Assembly (NCBI GenBank): GCA_028023455.1
Contig: JAQFVV010012497.1
Span: 3,100,001-3,164,000, forward strand
DNA length: 64,000 nucleotides
Origin: Epiperipatus broadwayi
Lineage: Eukaryota; Onychophora; Udeonychophora; Euonychophora; Peripatidae
Direction of reading: 5' to 3'
The notes below the pieces were generated by a model, which worked only from the letters and a program-made list of their open reading frames with translations, was not told the origin of the DNA and did not search any database. Below, one piece after another: positions 47,436-58,499 of the stretch (the stretch's first letter is position 1; every line of letters starts with the position of its first letter). A program made the position numbers and the translations under genes.

Positions 47436-47870
47436 ATATTAATATCTAACAGGGTTAAAGCTTATATCTGGGCTACAATAATCTCTGGTTTAATAAATAA
47501 TTAGTAATAATCGTTTTATGTTTTTATCTGAAGTGATTGATGTCAAAATTATGAGTGCAGAAAGTTTGATACCTGTAAATCAGAATGTAAGAATTTAATA
47601 TGGATAAATATTGAACAAATTATGAAGACATGTGATGTGTCTAAAAAAAAAAATATTACACATGGAAAAAAAAAAAGACTTAAAGAAAAGTTATTCTATG
47701 TAGTTTAATTAATTAACAGATATAATACTGTTTAACAGAGATTTACAGTTTATATCTGGGTTATTGATAATCTTTGATTTAATAAATGATTACAAATCAT
47801 CATTAGTATATTTATCTGAAGGGGTTGGTATCAAGTTGTGAGTGCAGAAAGTTTGAACAAATCAAAGAAT
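47436..47870. repeat. Interspersed repeat family F, two direct copies
   Basis: Copies at about 47436-47585 and 47716-47870 share 'TATATCTGGG', 'TTTAATAAATGATTA...AATAATC', 'TTTATCTGAAG.G.TTG' and 'GAGTGCAGAAAGTTTGA'. A third copy is at 55105-55255. Unit about 150 bp. No tRNA-like boxes convincing; may be the body of a longer element. Confidence 0.6.
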
Positions 47871-47879
47871 AACATATAT

Positions 47880-48700
47880 ATAAAATTGATAAAATTCATT
47901 AGTATTAATGATAATTATATGTATATGTATGTATAACTGTACATAAATATATGCATGTACACACTATCATACATATATAATAATAATAAGTTAATTATAA
48001 AATTATTCTAATGCTAAGTATAAGTAATGAATTAAATGATTTAACAATCAAGTAACAAAATTGAATATAGTTACTGTTATGTTAATAATAGCAACAAACA
48101 AACTAAAATAAAATTTTTAAAATTATTAATAACAGAAACTATAATAAAGGATTAGTAAAGAACAAACAATATTACACTATTCTTTACCATTCCCTGTTTC
48201 AAGGATAGATGCTACTACCAGTAGCTGAGAACCAGTCATCACTAAAAATAAGAACATAATTGAATTAGAAAAACTATATATTAAGAATATAATTCTTTTT
48301 TTTTTTATTGTAAGTATTTAAAATATATATTAAGATTACTTTATTGTTTTAAATTATTTATAATTATTCCATTAAAAACTGGCAAAGTAGATTCATCCCT
48401 CCATTATAACACATATTTTAATTTTCTCAATAATGTAAAGAATCCTATTTTATAATAATATTTTTTGAATAATCAAAATAGATAAAATGGCATTGAAACA
48501 TGTATTGCCAAAAAATGTTCCCTTGAAATCTTTACAAAACACACACAGAATCACTTTTCACAATGTTTTATTTAATTTATAACAGTTTTGAAGTGGCTAG
48601 CAATTTCCTTTAGATCTAAAATATACAATTGTTATATAATTATCTCTTCAATACACAATAACTTTATCTAATACACATATGAAAAAAAAAAACAAGTTAT
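47880..48700. other. No confirmed gene
   Basis: A possible 54-nt minus-strand exon (48232-48179, AG and GT present) has one open frame but does not fit the phase of the next WDR91-like exon. I do not call it. Confidence 0.3.
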
Positions 48701-48728
48701 TCACGTAACTTGCTATCACTTGTTATTT

Positions 48729-49014
48729 ATGATCAATAGATGGTGTTTTACCCAAAACCACCGAAACAAGTGTAAAATTTGTTTACATAAACGACAAAAG
48801 AGTCAGAATTAACTATCTCTTTCATTTGTTCACCTCAGATCAGCTGATTTCAAGCTATTTACTATCCTTCACTGATGATAGCAAATAGCTTGAAATCAGC
48901 TGATCTGAGGGTGAGCAAATGAAAGAGATAGTTAATTCTGACTCTTTTGTCGTTTATGTAAACAAATTTTACACTTGTTTCAGTGGTTTTGGTAAAACGC
49001 CATCTATTGATCAT
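48729..49014. repeat. Foldback family 1, near-perfect hairpin
   Basis: 138-bp arms (48729-48866 and 48877-49014) are almost exact reverse complements around a 10-base loop. Ends ATGATCAATAGATGG / CCATCTATTGATCAT. Transcribed, this would be a double-stranded RNA of over 130 bp. The minus-strand frame 49053-48862 comes from the arm. Short relative at 6195-6274. Confidence 0.85.
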
Positions 49015-49277
49015 ATATATATATTTATCATTATTTACAAATAATGGCAACACATAATATATATTTTTAAAATATTTAATATCTACATATTCGTTTTTCG
49101 AAGAATTATATTAGTGCTTATATGTGTATGGTTTATATGCTATACATAATTAAATATTTATAGTTTTTTTTTAGTTTTTAATTAAAAGAATTTGTTAAGA
49201 TGTATATATTATGTGTTTAGGGTATTTATAAATAATTATAAATATATGTATAAAATAGCAAATCATATAACATTACA

Positions 49278-49362
49278 AAATTTTACTAAAATTCTCTCAT
49301 GACCATGATTTCATCAAATAGACTTTTTGAAACCAAGGTCGTGAGAGAATTTTAGTAAAATT
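49278..49362. repeat. Hairpin (35-bp arms)
   Basis: Arms 49278-49313 and 49327-49362 (TTTTACTAAAATTCTCTCAT against the inverse GTGAGAGAATTTTAGTAAAA), 13-base loop. Confidence 0.7.
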
Positions 49363-49379
49363 ATGTTTTTTTGGCAACT

Positions 49380-49880
49380 TTAGTAATGAAATATTTTTTA
49401 TTTATTTATGATTATTAGTAGAGCATTAGGCAGCATATTAAATAACATTATTGTATATTTATGTAAACATATTTGTATTACAATCATTTTTTTAGATTTG
49501 AGAAAAATGCATTATGAGAAGTATGTTTTTTAAAAACATAATAAAAGCAACACAATAAGAATGGAAGAAGTTTTAAACATCTTGGAAGAATTATATATCA
49601 CAATTTTTTAGAATGTCTCCCTTAAACAGTTTCTTCTAAATTACAGATTTACTTTTTCAAAACAAGAATCTATGCAAATAAGCAATGAAACACACTAAAT
49701 ACAGTATTCAGTTTCGGTAGCTTGTATTATCATATCTCTTCATAGACATAATAGTAAATTGCTAAAAGTTGGTATTAAGTACTTCAATGAAAAATCTTTA
49801 TGTATTGATTACTTTTACATAAAAATATTTTTAGAATCACTAGCATTAGCTAACTACTGTAATGGGAAGATCCTTCACAT
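49380..49880. other. No gene seen
   Basis: AT-rich without recognised structure. Confidence 0.35.
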
Positions 49881-50632
49881 TAACTCTGAAATGTTATTCA
49901 ACTCCTTCTTTTCATTGCTATAACTAGCCAACACTCATAATTACTACCTTCTTATGAGTCATCAAGAAAGTTGTACTTCGTTTTCATTTGCCATCATTCT
50001 TCATAATTTTATCTTTTCAACATTTCAATACTTCAAATCACATCCTTCCAATTTATTTTTTTTATTTTTCTTCAAAATCATACTGTAAAAGTCTTCAATT
50101 TTTTTACATTTCTTTTTCTAAATGACCAGATCTCTTCTCCATACAAAGAGTACTCCACACAATATTAAGTCTTTTTCTTACTTCCAACTTTAGTTACGTA
50201 TAAAATAACTTGTTAAGCCATTGGAATTTTCCATGTATTATCTTTGCTGTTATTTCAACTTTTCAAATAGTTAAAAGCATTAATCAACTTTAAAATTTCC
50301 TTAATTATTATAAATAAATAATAATAACTTTAAAATTTCCTGCCTAAATGCCATTCTTAATCTTTTATCACCTCTATATATAAACACTGCTTTAGGCCTC
50401 ACCCCAAACTTTTTATAAACATCAATCCAATTAATGTTTAATTATGCTCATTCTCAGTATTTTCAGCGATTGCCGTGGCAATAGCAAAGTTGAATGCAAT
50501 AATCTCTCTACCTCCATCTTTACCAACTCTACATTTACTGACAAGTTCATTTGAATAAATATTAAACACAAAACAAACAACACCTCTATCTTATATCTCT
50601 TATCTATAACATATATAAAGCAAATCTATTTT

Positions 50633-51020
50633 TTCTACTTCAGCTCTATCATCTAACACAAGCTTTAGTAATCAATAGATACCAGATGGTAATGTTTCAA
50701 TCCCTATTCAGCATTATCCTATCCATATCTCTGGTTAATTTCTAGCTTATACTTTTCATCAATGAGAAGTTTTGAATTTAGATCTAGTGTACCTGGATTG
50801 TTTTGAAGCAGATCCAAAAAAAAAAAATCCAGGTGCATTAGATTCAGATCCATAATTTTTCACTGATTAAAATCATAATCTTGAAACTAATCAGGGAATA
50901 TGGATAGGACAGTACCAAATAGTGACTTCTTAGGCATTATCATCTGCCATCTATTAATTACTAAAGCTTACACTAGATGACAGAATTGAAGTAAAAGAAA
51001 TATTTGCTACACAAAATTAT
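50633..51020. repeat. Foldback family 5, copy 6 (best preserved)
   Basis: Left arm 'CTTCAGCTCTATCATCTAAC', 'GTAATCAATAGATACCAGAT', 'CTATCCATATCTCTGG', 'GAGAAGTTTTGAATTTAGAT', 'CTAGTGTACCTGGATT'; the right arm is the inverse ('AATCCAGGTGCATTAGATTC' ... 'CTAGATGACAGAATTGAAGT'). Centre at about 50820, an A12 run. Inserted in the decayed LINE. Confidence 0.7.
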
Positions 51021-52770
51021 TCTATAATGTGGGATAATAGGATGTTTTTAGTCATATCTATTTCTATGTGAAGGCAATTGAATCATAAATATTTTGATTA
51101 ATAGTACAAAATTTATAATAAATAAGTCTTTTCTTCCTATATCCAATAAAATAACCCTATTTATTATCAATAATACAAGTAGTTTCCTTGCCTTTTTCTA
51201 TTAACCTTTTAATAATAGTCCTGATCTCTTCTGTCGTATCTTCTGTTTGTCTAACCTTTTGAAATCCAAAGTAGCCTGCCATAAACATATCCAACTTACT
51301 ATAAATATGCCTATTTTTTTCTTAGCTGCATGAAAGATTATATTTAGTACTTTAAAAATCTTGTGACTGCTGAAAGAAAAATCAAATGGCTCATAAATCA
51401 TATAATAAATTGCTAAATCTCTTAATCCTTCCCCTCAATTTGACTGATATTTAACCAATTTCCTGTTCTTTGCCTGATATAATTATAGTTTTTTCAACTT
51501 ACTCTCAATTTTTGTGCAATTCATTTCCTATCTACTCATTTTACTCTTTCCTGTAAATGCAAATAAAGATTATTATTCCTATCATGCAAATCATTTATTT
51601 ACTTTTCCATCTTTCTCATCTGCTCATGTGCTGTTTTTTGATTCAATGGTGTTACATTCATACATTTTTGATATCCCATTCAAAGTATATATTCTACTAC
51701 AAATTAAATCATATTTATTTTAGTTAATAATGTTTTCATTACATTTCTCTTTTAACTATATTTTCTAGCTTTATCTGTAATAACATTTCAATTCACTTAT
51801 AAGCATTCTACTAATACTTTTATATTTTTTCATCTCTTTTGTTTGCCATACTCACCATATTGACTGAAGATTTGATTTTCACAATAACTTCAGTTTATAC
51901 AATGTTAAAATTAAAACATTAGATATATCATAAAGCTAACATATAAAAAATAATAGAAGTGAGAAATATAATCATTAATAAAAAACTAAAATTAAAAATA
52001 AGAAATTTAAACATTTTTAAAGTTATTAATTTGAATTTATTGATGAATTATTTTTTGTGCTATATAACTTTTAAAATAGAAATTTTAATAGTTTCTATAA
52101 AATTTTGATATTATTTCTATTCAAATGATATATAGAAGTATTCACTAATTATATTTTTTGCCATTCTTATTGTGAAAATAGTTAATCTCACTTTTAATCT
52201 TAAACTCATTTGTAGAAAGCCGTCTCATTTTTGGAAAGGAAATGGTTTTTTTTTTTTTTAAAAAAAAAAAAAAAATTACATATATAATTGGAAATACAAA
52301 TATATATTAGTAATTGCAGTTGGGCAATTTATACAGATATCACATATATTAGCACAAATGTATATTTATATGCAACAGCTTCTATACACTATTAACAAAT
52401 TTTTAATTTTTTTTATATATAAAGCAAGAAATTTTACTTTTTAAAAAAGAAAATAAGTACTATCAATAGAAATTCTCTGTGGGTTCTTTTTTCTATACAT
52501 TTTTTTTTTTTCTAAAAAAGTTTTTGCAAAGAAAAAAAAAATCTTTAAAAAAAACCTATACACCTTACAAACAACAATTTTCATCAGCTTGATGGGAAAT
52601 GATTTTTTTATTAGTTGATTTAGTCAAATATATATTTATAGTATAAAATGATTTTTGTTTTAGTGACATTTAGAGAAAATCTAAGCACATTAAATGACTT
52701 TTTTCATGCTTGTTGTATAAATGACCAGCTAACATGTTAATAAATCATTTCATTGTTTTTTTTTAAGTGT

Positions 52771-52857
52771 CATAGCATCGACCGGGATGCGAACCCGCAA
52801 CCCAGGTAACTACCCGCAAGTGCAAGCAGTCACGCTGACCTCTCGACCACCAATGCA
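52771..52857 (-). tRNA. tRNA-like sequence, probably a SINE or retro-pseudogene
   Basis: The minus strand has a good A box (TGGTCGAGAGGTCA) and a B box (GGGTTCGCATCCC), with acceptor-like ends (GCATTGG...CGATGCT) that pair poorly. About 86 nt, the size of a class II tRNA with a long variable arm. It is followed by CTTAAAAAAAAC rather than a T-rich terminator, so it looks retroposed. The plus-strand frame 52787-53056 across it is spurious. Much less decayed than its surroundings. Confidence 0.55.
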
Positions 52858-53509
52858 AGACTGTTATCCCATTGTTTGTACTACAGATTCATTTAGATGT
52901 TCTAAATATTTACATCTTTCATTTGAATTTATATTAAGAATTATCCTATTTCTTTTCTTAGCTAATGGACTCTTAAAATTTAATTTCAACTCTGACTTTA
53001 CTAAATTATCAGAATGTGCACACATACTTTTAATGCTATTTCTGAATATGTTGTGAATTAATTAGAAATCTGTTTCTTATCTTCTGGGTTTTCTAAATTT
53101 AAATCCTTCTTTTGGTATTTTTAAACCATGTATTAATTATTATCATATTATTTTTCTTATAAAAATTTACTAATCTTTCACTTCTCTTGTTTCTTAAAGC
53201 TTAATTCATAATTTCCTGCAATTTTACTTACATTACTTCTGGACCTACTATACCATTCCAATCCTCCATTATGGTTTTACATCTATTTTCTTTTTTTCAA
53301 TATTTTTTTACTTCTTTTTCATATCCAATCTCAATATTTTTATCATTACACTCATGATCAGAAGATATTTGCATATTCATTAGATTCTTTAAAATAGCTT
53401 TCAGTCTGATCCCTAACAACCTGTTCATTATTATCTTGATCTTGAATTTAAAGCAATAAATACACTGTCACCTTATTCCCTCCTCACATACACCAGTAAT
53501 ATTTAACTT

Positions 53510-54060
53510 TTTCCTAATTTAGCAACAAATACAACAGTTTTGATTTATTCATGTTTCTAAGATTGAGAATCTAAACACCATCTCTTATAATGGTGTATAT
53601 CAATACTGTTATTTATTAACTTATCATACCTAAAATATTGAATAAATAAAATTAGTATTTTAGTTTACTCAATATTTTAGATGTGGTAATATGAGAATTA
53701 TATGCCATTGAAAGAGATGAAAGTTCATATTCCATCATAAAATAGTAACTACAATAAATTTATAATATTGCATATTGGAAATGTTATAGATGTTTCTTAA
53801 AGTAATTCAAGTATTAGATGATAGCCTTGTGAAAAATAAATTGAATCAATTTTGATGTTTGATATATCCAGTTCAATGATTTTAGCATTTCGTGCATCAA
53901 TGTCTCAATCTTAGGAAATAAAACTCTTGCAGGAATAATATACACATTTTAAAAATATTTTATTGTACTTAAATATAGCTATTTACCAATTTAGCTGAAA
54001 TTAAATAACATGTCACACAATTTAATCAACTAAAAAAAAAAAAAAAAACTGAAATAAAAA
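53510..54060. other. No gene seen
   Basis: AT-rich; poly-A at 54032-54047. Confidence 0.35.
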
Positions 54061-54069
54061 TTAATTTAA

Positions 54070-54660
54070 AATTCCATTTCATTTACTTCAGTTCTGCCAT
54101 CTTGTGCTAACTATGCCAGAAGGTATTGCTTAATAAATATTTTTTCCAATACTGACTTATCCATATACTAGATTAGCTTATATTATGGCTTTCATTAGTG
54201 AAGAATTAGATCTGAATTTAGTGCATTTAAATTCTTTAATTTAATGCACTTTTTCTCCAATAGCTAGCATTTATCTCCTTTTTTATTTTTAAGTTAGCAG
54301 CCTGACATTCAAAAACATTGTAATGTTTTAAACTTGAGCAAACTTGTCTACATAGTTATACAATCTGACATCAGTTCAGTATCTATATATTTTAGTTCCT
54401 CAGTTTTTGAATAACTGTAGATACTATATTCCTCGACAAGGATTATTATAACACTAACAAAACATCATATGACCTCTGTCTATATATTATTTTTAAATAT
54501 AAAATCTATTTTTCCTAAGCTTGAGACAGGAGTACTTAATAAATTCATTTCCAGTGTTGTTCTATCCCTATTCAAGACTAACTTCTAACTTATAGCTTTT
54601 GTCAGTGAGGAGTTTTAGGAAGCAGAACTGGAATAAAAGAAATAAACTTTAGACTTAAAA
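54070..54660. repeat. Foldback family 5, copy 7 (diverged)
   Basis: Left 'ACTTCAGTTCTGCCATCTTG', 'CAGAAGGTATTGCTTAATAA', 'TTAGTGAAGAATTAGATCTG'; right part 'CTTGAGACAGGAGTACTTAA', 'CCCTATTCAAGACTAACTTC', 'AGCAGAACTGGAATAAAAGA'. Confidence 0.5.
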
Positions 54661-54669
54661 GTAATATAT

Positions 54670-55100
54670 AAATCAAGGATATGTGATGTTTTATTGATGT
54701 TATAATTCTAAAGTTATTAAAAGAACAAAACAAATCAATTTCAAAGTGTAAAACGAAATGAAAGTTCAGAAAATAAAATGTAATTTACTTATTTACTTGT
54801 GAAGGATGCTGAGAAACATCACTATTAAATGATATTTATTTCTAAACTTAAACAAATGAAAATAAAAACTAAAATAAATTTTAAAGAACAATTATAATAT
54901 GTATAGCTATATAAGATAGACAATTAGTAAATAGTTTTCTTGTTGGATTATATATTGTATATATAATATGGGAGGATATACTTATTGTAAAAGAATGATT
55001 GTGATTAATTTCTAATAAAAGATATGAATAATTTATGTTTACTTAAAATTATAAATATAAAATATATTGCATAACTAATTCCATGTGGTTATGCCTAATA
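54670..55100. other. No gene seen
   Basis: AT-rich. Confidence 0.35.
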
Positions 55101-55104
55101 AAAA

Positions 55105-55255
55105 CAGATATATTAATTTTTAACTGGGATTTAAAGTCTGTATCTGGGCTAGGAATAATCTATTTTAATAAGTGATTAATAATAATCATTACTGTATTTA
55201 TCTGAAATGATTGCAATGAAGTTGTGAGTGCAGAAAGTTTGATAATTATAAATCA
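55105..55255. repeat. Interspersed repeat family F, third copy
   Basis: Same order of words as 47436-47870: 'GTCTGTATCTGGGCTAGG', 'TTTAATAAGTGATTAATAAT', 'TTATCTGAAATGATTG', 'GAGTGCAGAAAGTTTGA'. Confidence 0.6.
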
Positions 55256-55529
55256 AAGTGTGTTGATTACATAATTAACATCATTTATTTAAAAACCAAT
55301 ACAGAAATGTTGGTTCAACAAATTGATCATAAAAACTCATAATGGAGATCAATTAAAGTCCCTACAAATTTAGGGATTAAAAATGTTTTTTTTTTAAAGT
55401 TTGACAATAGAATCATTATCCCTAATGCTTAAAATAACTACAGAATCTATTACGCTGAGAGTTCTCTCATTTTCAGATTTAGCCCAAATATAAAATTTTT
55501 CTTATTATAAAAAATATAGAATCATATGG

Positions 55530-55660
55530 TTTATTGTTTAGGAGTTCATAAGACATTCCGGCACTGGAAATGACAGCCAGGCTGCAATCCATGAACCTTG
55601 CATCCGAGAATATGCAACTTTGCTATTGTATCAAACCATGCAGGGCATAGAATTTGTTTA
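55530..55660 (-). repeat. SINE-like family B, minus copy 1
   Basis: Minus strand: ATGGTTTGATACAATAGCAA (A-box-like), CAAGGTTCATGGATTGCAGC (B-box-like), then CTTATGAACTCC and AAACAATAAACC. Confidence 0.55.
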
Positions 55661-56194
55661 TGAATCATGGTTTAAAATATGCAAAAAGGCTTTTATTATT
55701 AGAGAAAAAACAACTAAAAATATAAATTAGACACTATTAAAGGATATTAGATTGTCTATCGCAATATTGAAATTTTGGAAAAAGATATAGAAAGAATCTT
55801 TTAAGCTTGTGAAAATTTAATCAACTCCACATTAATAAAAATTCAAAATTTTGAGCTTGTAAAATGATTAATAGTTTGACTCCTCGTATAAAAACTTTTA
55901 CATAAGAATAGTATGGGTAAATCTGATCAAACTGCTCATATTTTCAGATAAATCATTTTACCAACCCTCTCACATGCAATGCATCTTATGGCAAAATGAA
56001 TTACAAAGAATGTATCTACATTTCATGAGGGAAATCATATATATTTTTTTTTTTTAAAAAAAAAATCAGATAGAAAAATTCAGTGACTTTTGATTGTCTT
56101 TATAATAAAAAAAAAAAAAAAATGCTTTAAAAAAAAGACAGAAGAATTACAAAAAGTCTCTCTATGTAATAATGTGATCATAAATATAGAATAA

Positions 56195-56330
56195 ATAAAT
56201 GGAATGATTTATTGCTGGGCAGTTCATAAGAAGTTTGAGCACCGGAAGTGACGCAGTGGGCCATTATACATGCAACTTAAGCTCTAGACTATGTTACTCT
56301 ATCACTGCACCAAATCATGTAGGGCATAGG
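56195..56330 (-). repeat. SINE-like family B, minus copy 2
   Basis: Minus strand: GATTTGGTGCAGTGATAGAG (A-box-like), internal CTAGAGCTTAAG, then GGTGCTCAAACTTCTTATG, AACTGCCCAGCAATAAATC. Similar to the other three copies in head, tail and length. Confidence 0.55.
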
Positions 56331-56339
56331 AATAAAAAA

Positions 56340-56850
56340 CATGCATGTGTTATCCTATGACCATGTTACTTGTAATTGTTCTTTTAATACTGCCAAATAT
56401 ATATCTAATAACAGCAACAATAAAAAGCCCTCAATACAAAAGGGATCTATATTTAATAACATTTAATAGCCCATAATTACCTAAGCTGCCTAACAATCAA
56501 AAATAAATGAAAATATGCTATGAATATTAAATGTTTGGATATCAAGAGAATATAAGTCTACAATTATCATTCAATGAATAATGTTCATTTTTTGTGTCAC
56601 AATATAAATATTAATCACATTTAAATCTAGTATCTATTTGAAAAGAAGGAAGCTTTTAGAAAATTTGAGGTAAATAATTTTGCTCATTAACTTTTTTTAA
56701 GGTTTTTTTAAAAAAATTGTTTTTCAAAGATGGCTTACATATAATTTTTTTTTTCAGGGTATTCATAATATTTTATATCTAGTTATGGCTTCTTGTATAA
56801 TAACAGATATGGCCAGATTGGAACTTAATAATGCTTTTGGGACAGATATA
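56340..56850. other. No confirmed gene
   Basis: A TTTTTTTTCAG acceptor-like site on the plus strand at 56757 is followed by an open run to about 56850 ('VMASCIITDMARLELNNAFG'). No donor, no homology I recognise, and it abuts an RTE 3' end. Confidence 0.3.
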
Positions 56851-56854
56851 TCAT

Positions 56855-57215
56855 TATTATCAATTCATTGGAAGATGAAAATTTCTTCATGTTTAATCCA
56901 GTTTGTATGTTCCATAGCCTTCCTTCTCTATATCATATCAGTAAACTTCTTTATGTTATCCATCAAATTTACATGAATCAGTTTGATTTCTACTGTCAAT
57001 TTATTATCCTATCTTATCAAGCCCAGCTACATTTGTTTCTTAATTATCTCAATAATATAAATGATATGTAAGTGTTCTTTCACTCATATGTTTCACTTTT
57101 AATAACTTCTTGTTATACACAATACATATCTCTCCAAACTTTCTCACCTGATTTGAAATCTCTGTACCAATCTTCAGTTAAGTGTTCGTATCAGATTCAT
57201 ATATAAGAACTGATA
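56855..57215 (-). mobile_element. RTE/BovB-like LINE 3' remnant
   Basis: The minus strand matches the 3' ~360 bases of the RTE element: 'CAATTCATTGGAAGATGAAA' on the plus strand is the counterpart of CAATCCACTGCAGGATGAAG at 16430, followed by the inverse of the C-terminal coding segment. Decayed. Confidence 0.6.
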
Positions 57216-57640
57216 ATATACATATATTAATAAACCATATATATATAGGAGTTTGCTATTAACTGAAAGGAGATCCTTTGATTCCTCTTGGAGGCCTTAA
57301 AGAAACCGAGTAGGGCAAATTTCCTAATGTCCACTCCATACGTTCTTGTCGTTGCAGCTGTTATTACTAAGTGATTATTCATATAGTACACGAACATGGA
57401 TGGGCTGCTCACCAACATGCATTAAACCAGCATGGTGAGTTTATTGGTTTTTTACCTCCGAGTATTAAGATCAAGGAACACCATGGTTTTTCTTCTCAGT
57501 TGCCTGATAAGGCAGAATGAATATATGTGTAAATGATAAATATTTTTCCAATAGATATATACAATCATGACAGACAAAAATAAATCATGGCCCTTATTCC
57601 CAGGAGGCTGCAAAGTCACCAACCAAGTTAGCGGTTGGTG
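57215..57640. other. Possible 5' UTR of the RTE copy plus unknown flank
   Basis: 57280-57640 is more GC-rich than the flank and may include the 5' untranslated region of the next element, but I cannot define its start. CACCATGGTTTTTCTTC near 57480 and GTTAGCGGTTGGTGGC at 57628 are its clearest words. Confidence 0.3.
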
Positions 57641-57651
57641 GCTGAGGGTGG

Positions 57652-58470
57652 ATGGTGCTAAGAATCCCAACTGTGGATCCAGGCTGCCATTTGATGATGA
57701 CTTTTTATTTAGGTACTTACAACTGCAGATCACTTTCAAGTGAAGGAAAATTGCAAGAATTAGAAGAAGAACTGTCTTATACTAAATGGGACATTATTGG
57801 ACTTTGTGAAGTTAGAAAAAAAGGTGAAGAGACAATTGATTTAAAAAGTGGACATGTACTCTATTATAAAGGCACAAATATTGGAAATACAAGTGGAGTA
57901 GGATTCATTATAAATAAAAAGTGGAAGAACAAGATTGTGGAGATTGATGGTGTATTGGACAGAGTGGCAAGATTAGTTATACTACTTAATAATAAATACT
58001 AAATGCAAATAATTCAGGTTTATGCCCCAACAAGTTTTCATAGTGATGAAGTAATAGTAGATTTTTATATGGATGTACAAAAGGCTTTTGATCAGATTAA
58101 ACAACATTTTAAAATTGTTATGGGAGACTTTAATGTGCTAGAATTGGTAAACAAATGAAAGATGAAAGTGCTGTAGGTAATTTTAGTTATGATAATAGAA
58201 ATGAGAGAATATATTGACTTGTGGAGTTTGCAGAAAAATAAAACTTTTTATTATGAATTCTTTTTTTGAAAAAAATGTTAAAAGGAAATGGACGTGGAAG
58301 CATCCAAATGAAGGTACAGCAGAATTGGATTACATTTTGACTAACAGAATATAGATATTTCAAGATTGTAATGTTTTTAATAAATTTAACACAAGTAATG
58401 ATCATCGATTAATAAGATGTAAGATACATGTTAATGCAAAACTAGAGAGACAAAAATTATTAAGAAATAA
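57652..58470 (+). pseudogene. RTE endonuclease domain
   Basis: Apurinic/apyrimidinic-type endonuclease that would nick the target. It begins 'GTYNCRSLSSEGKLQELEEE', then 'WDIIGLCEVRKKGE' (catalytic Glu region), 'SGVGFIINKKWKN', 'IQVYAPTS', 'KIVMGDFN' (58113), 'NSFFEKN', 'WTWKHPNEGTAELDYILTN' and 'SNDHRLIRC' (catalytic His). Interrupted by a stop at 58002 and shifts near 58155 and 58255. Confidence 0.8.
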
Positions 58471-58499
58471 CAATATTTACAGTTGATATTCCTAATCTT

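Larger units (their letters stand above)
49890..53500 (-). mobile_element. Decayed LINE of a second family
   Basis: Read on the minus strand from right to left. 53330-53060 resembles an apurinic-type endonuclease domain: 'EDWNGIVGPE' (normally GDWN), then 'NKRSERLVNFYKKNNMIIIN' and 'WFKNTKRRI', matching the LINE pattern 'NERGQRLVDFC...L.I.NT.F..HKRR.YTW'. 50180-49900 resembles the RT thumb ('YGEE.W..RKR..K.LKTF'). The order is right for one ~3.6-kb element, but stops and shifts are everywhere. Younger insertions sit inside it (50633-51020, 52771-52857). Confidence 0.5.

Noticed and set aside
48179-48232. Possible 54-nt minus-strand exon ('MTGSQLLVVASILETGN')
   Set aside because: Splice-like sites exist, but the outgoing phase does not fit the exon at 41136 and no WDR91 similarity is visible.
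56757-56850. Plus-strand exon-like run after a strong acceptor
   Set aside because: No donor or recognisable homology; it borders an RTE 3' end and may be target-site DNA.
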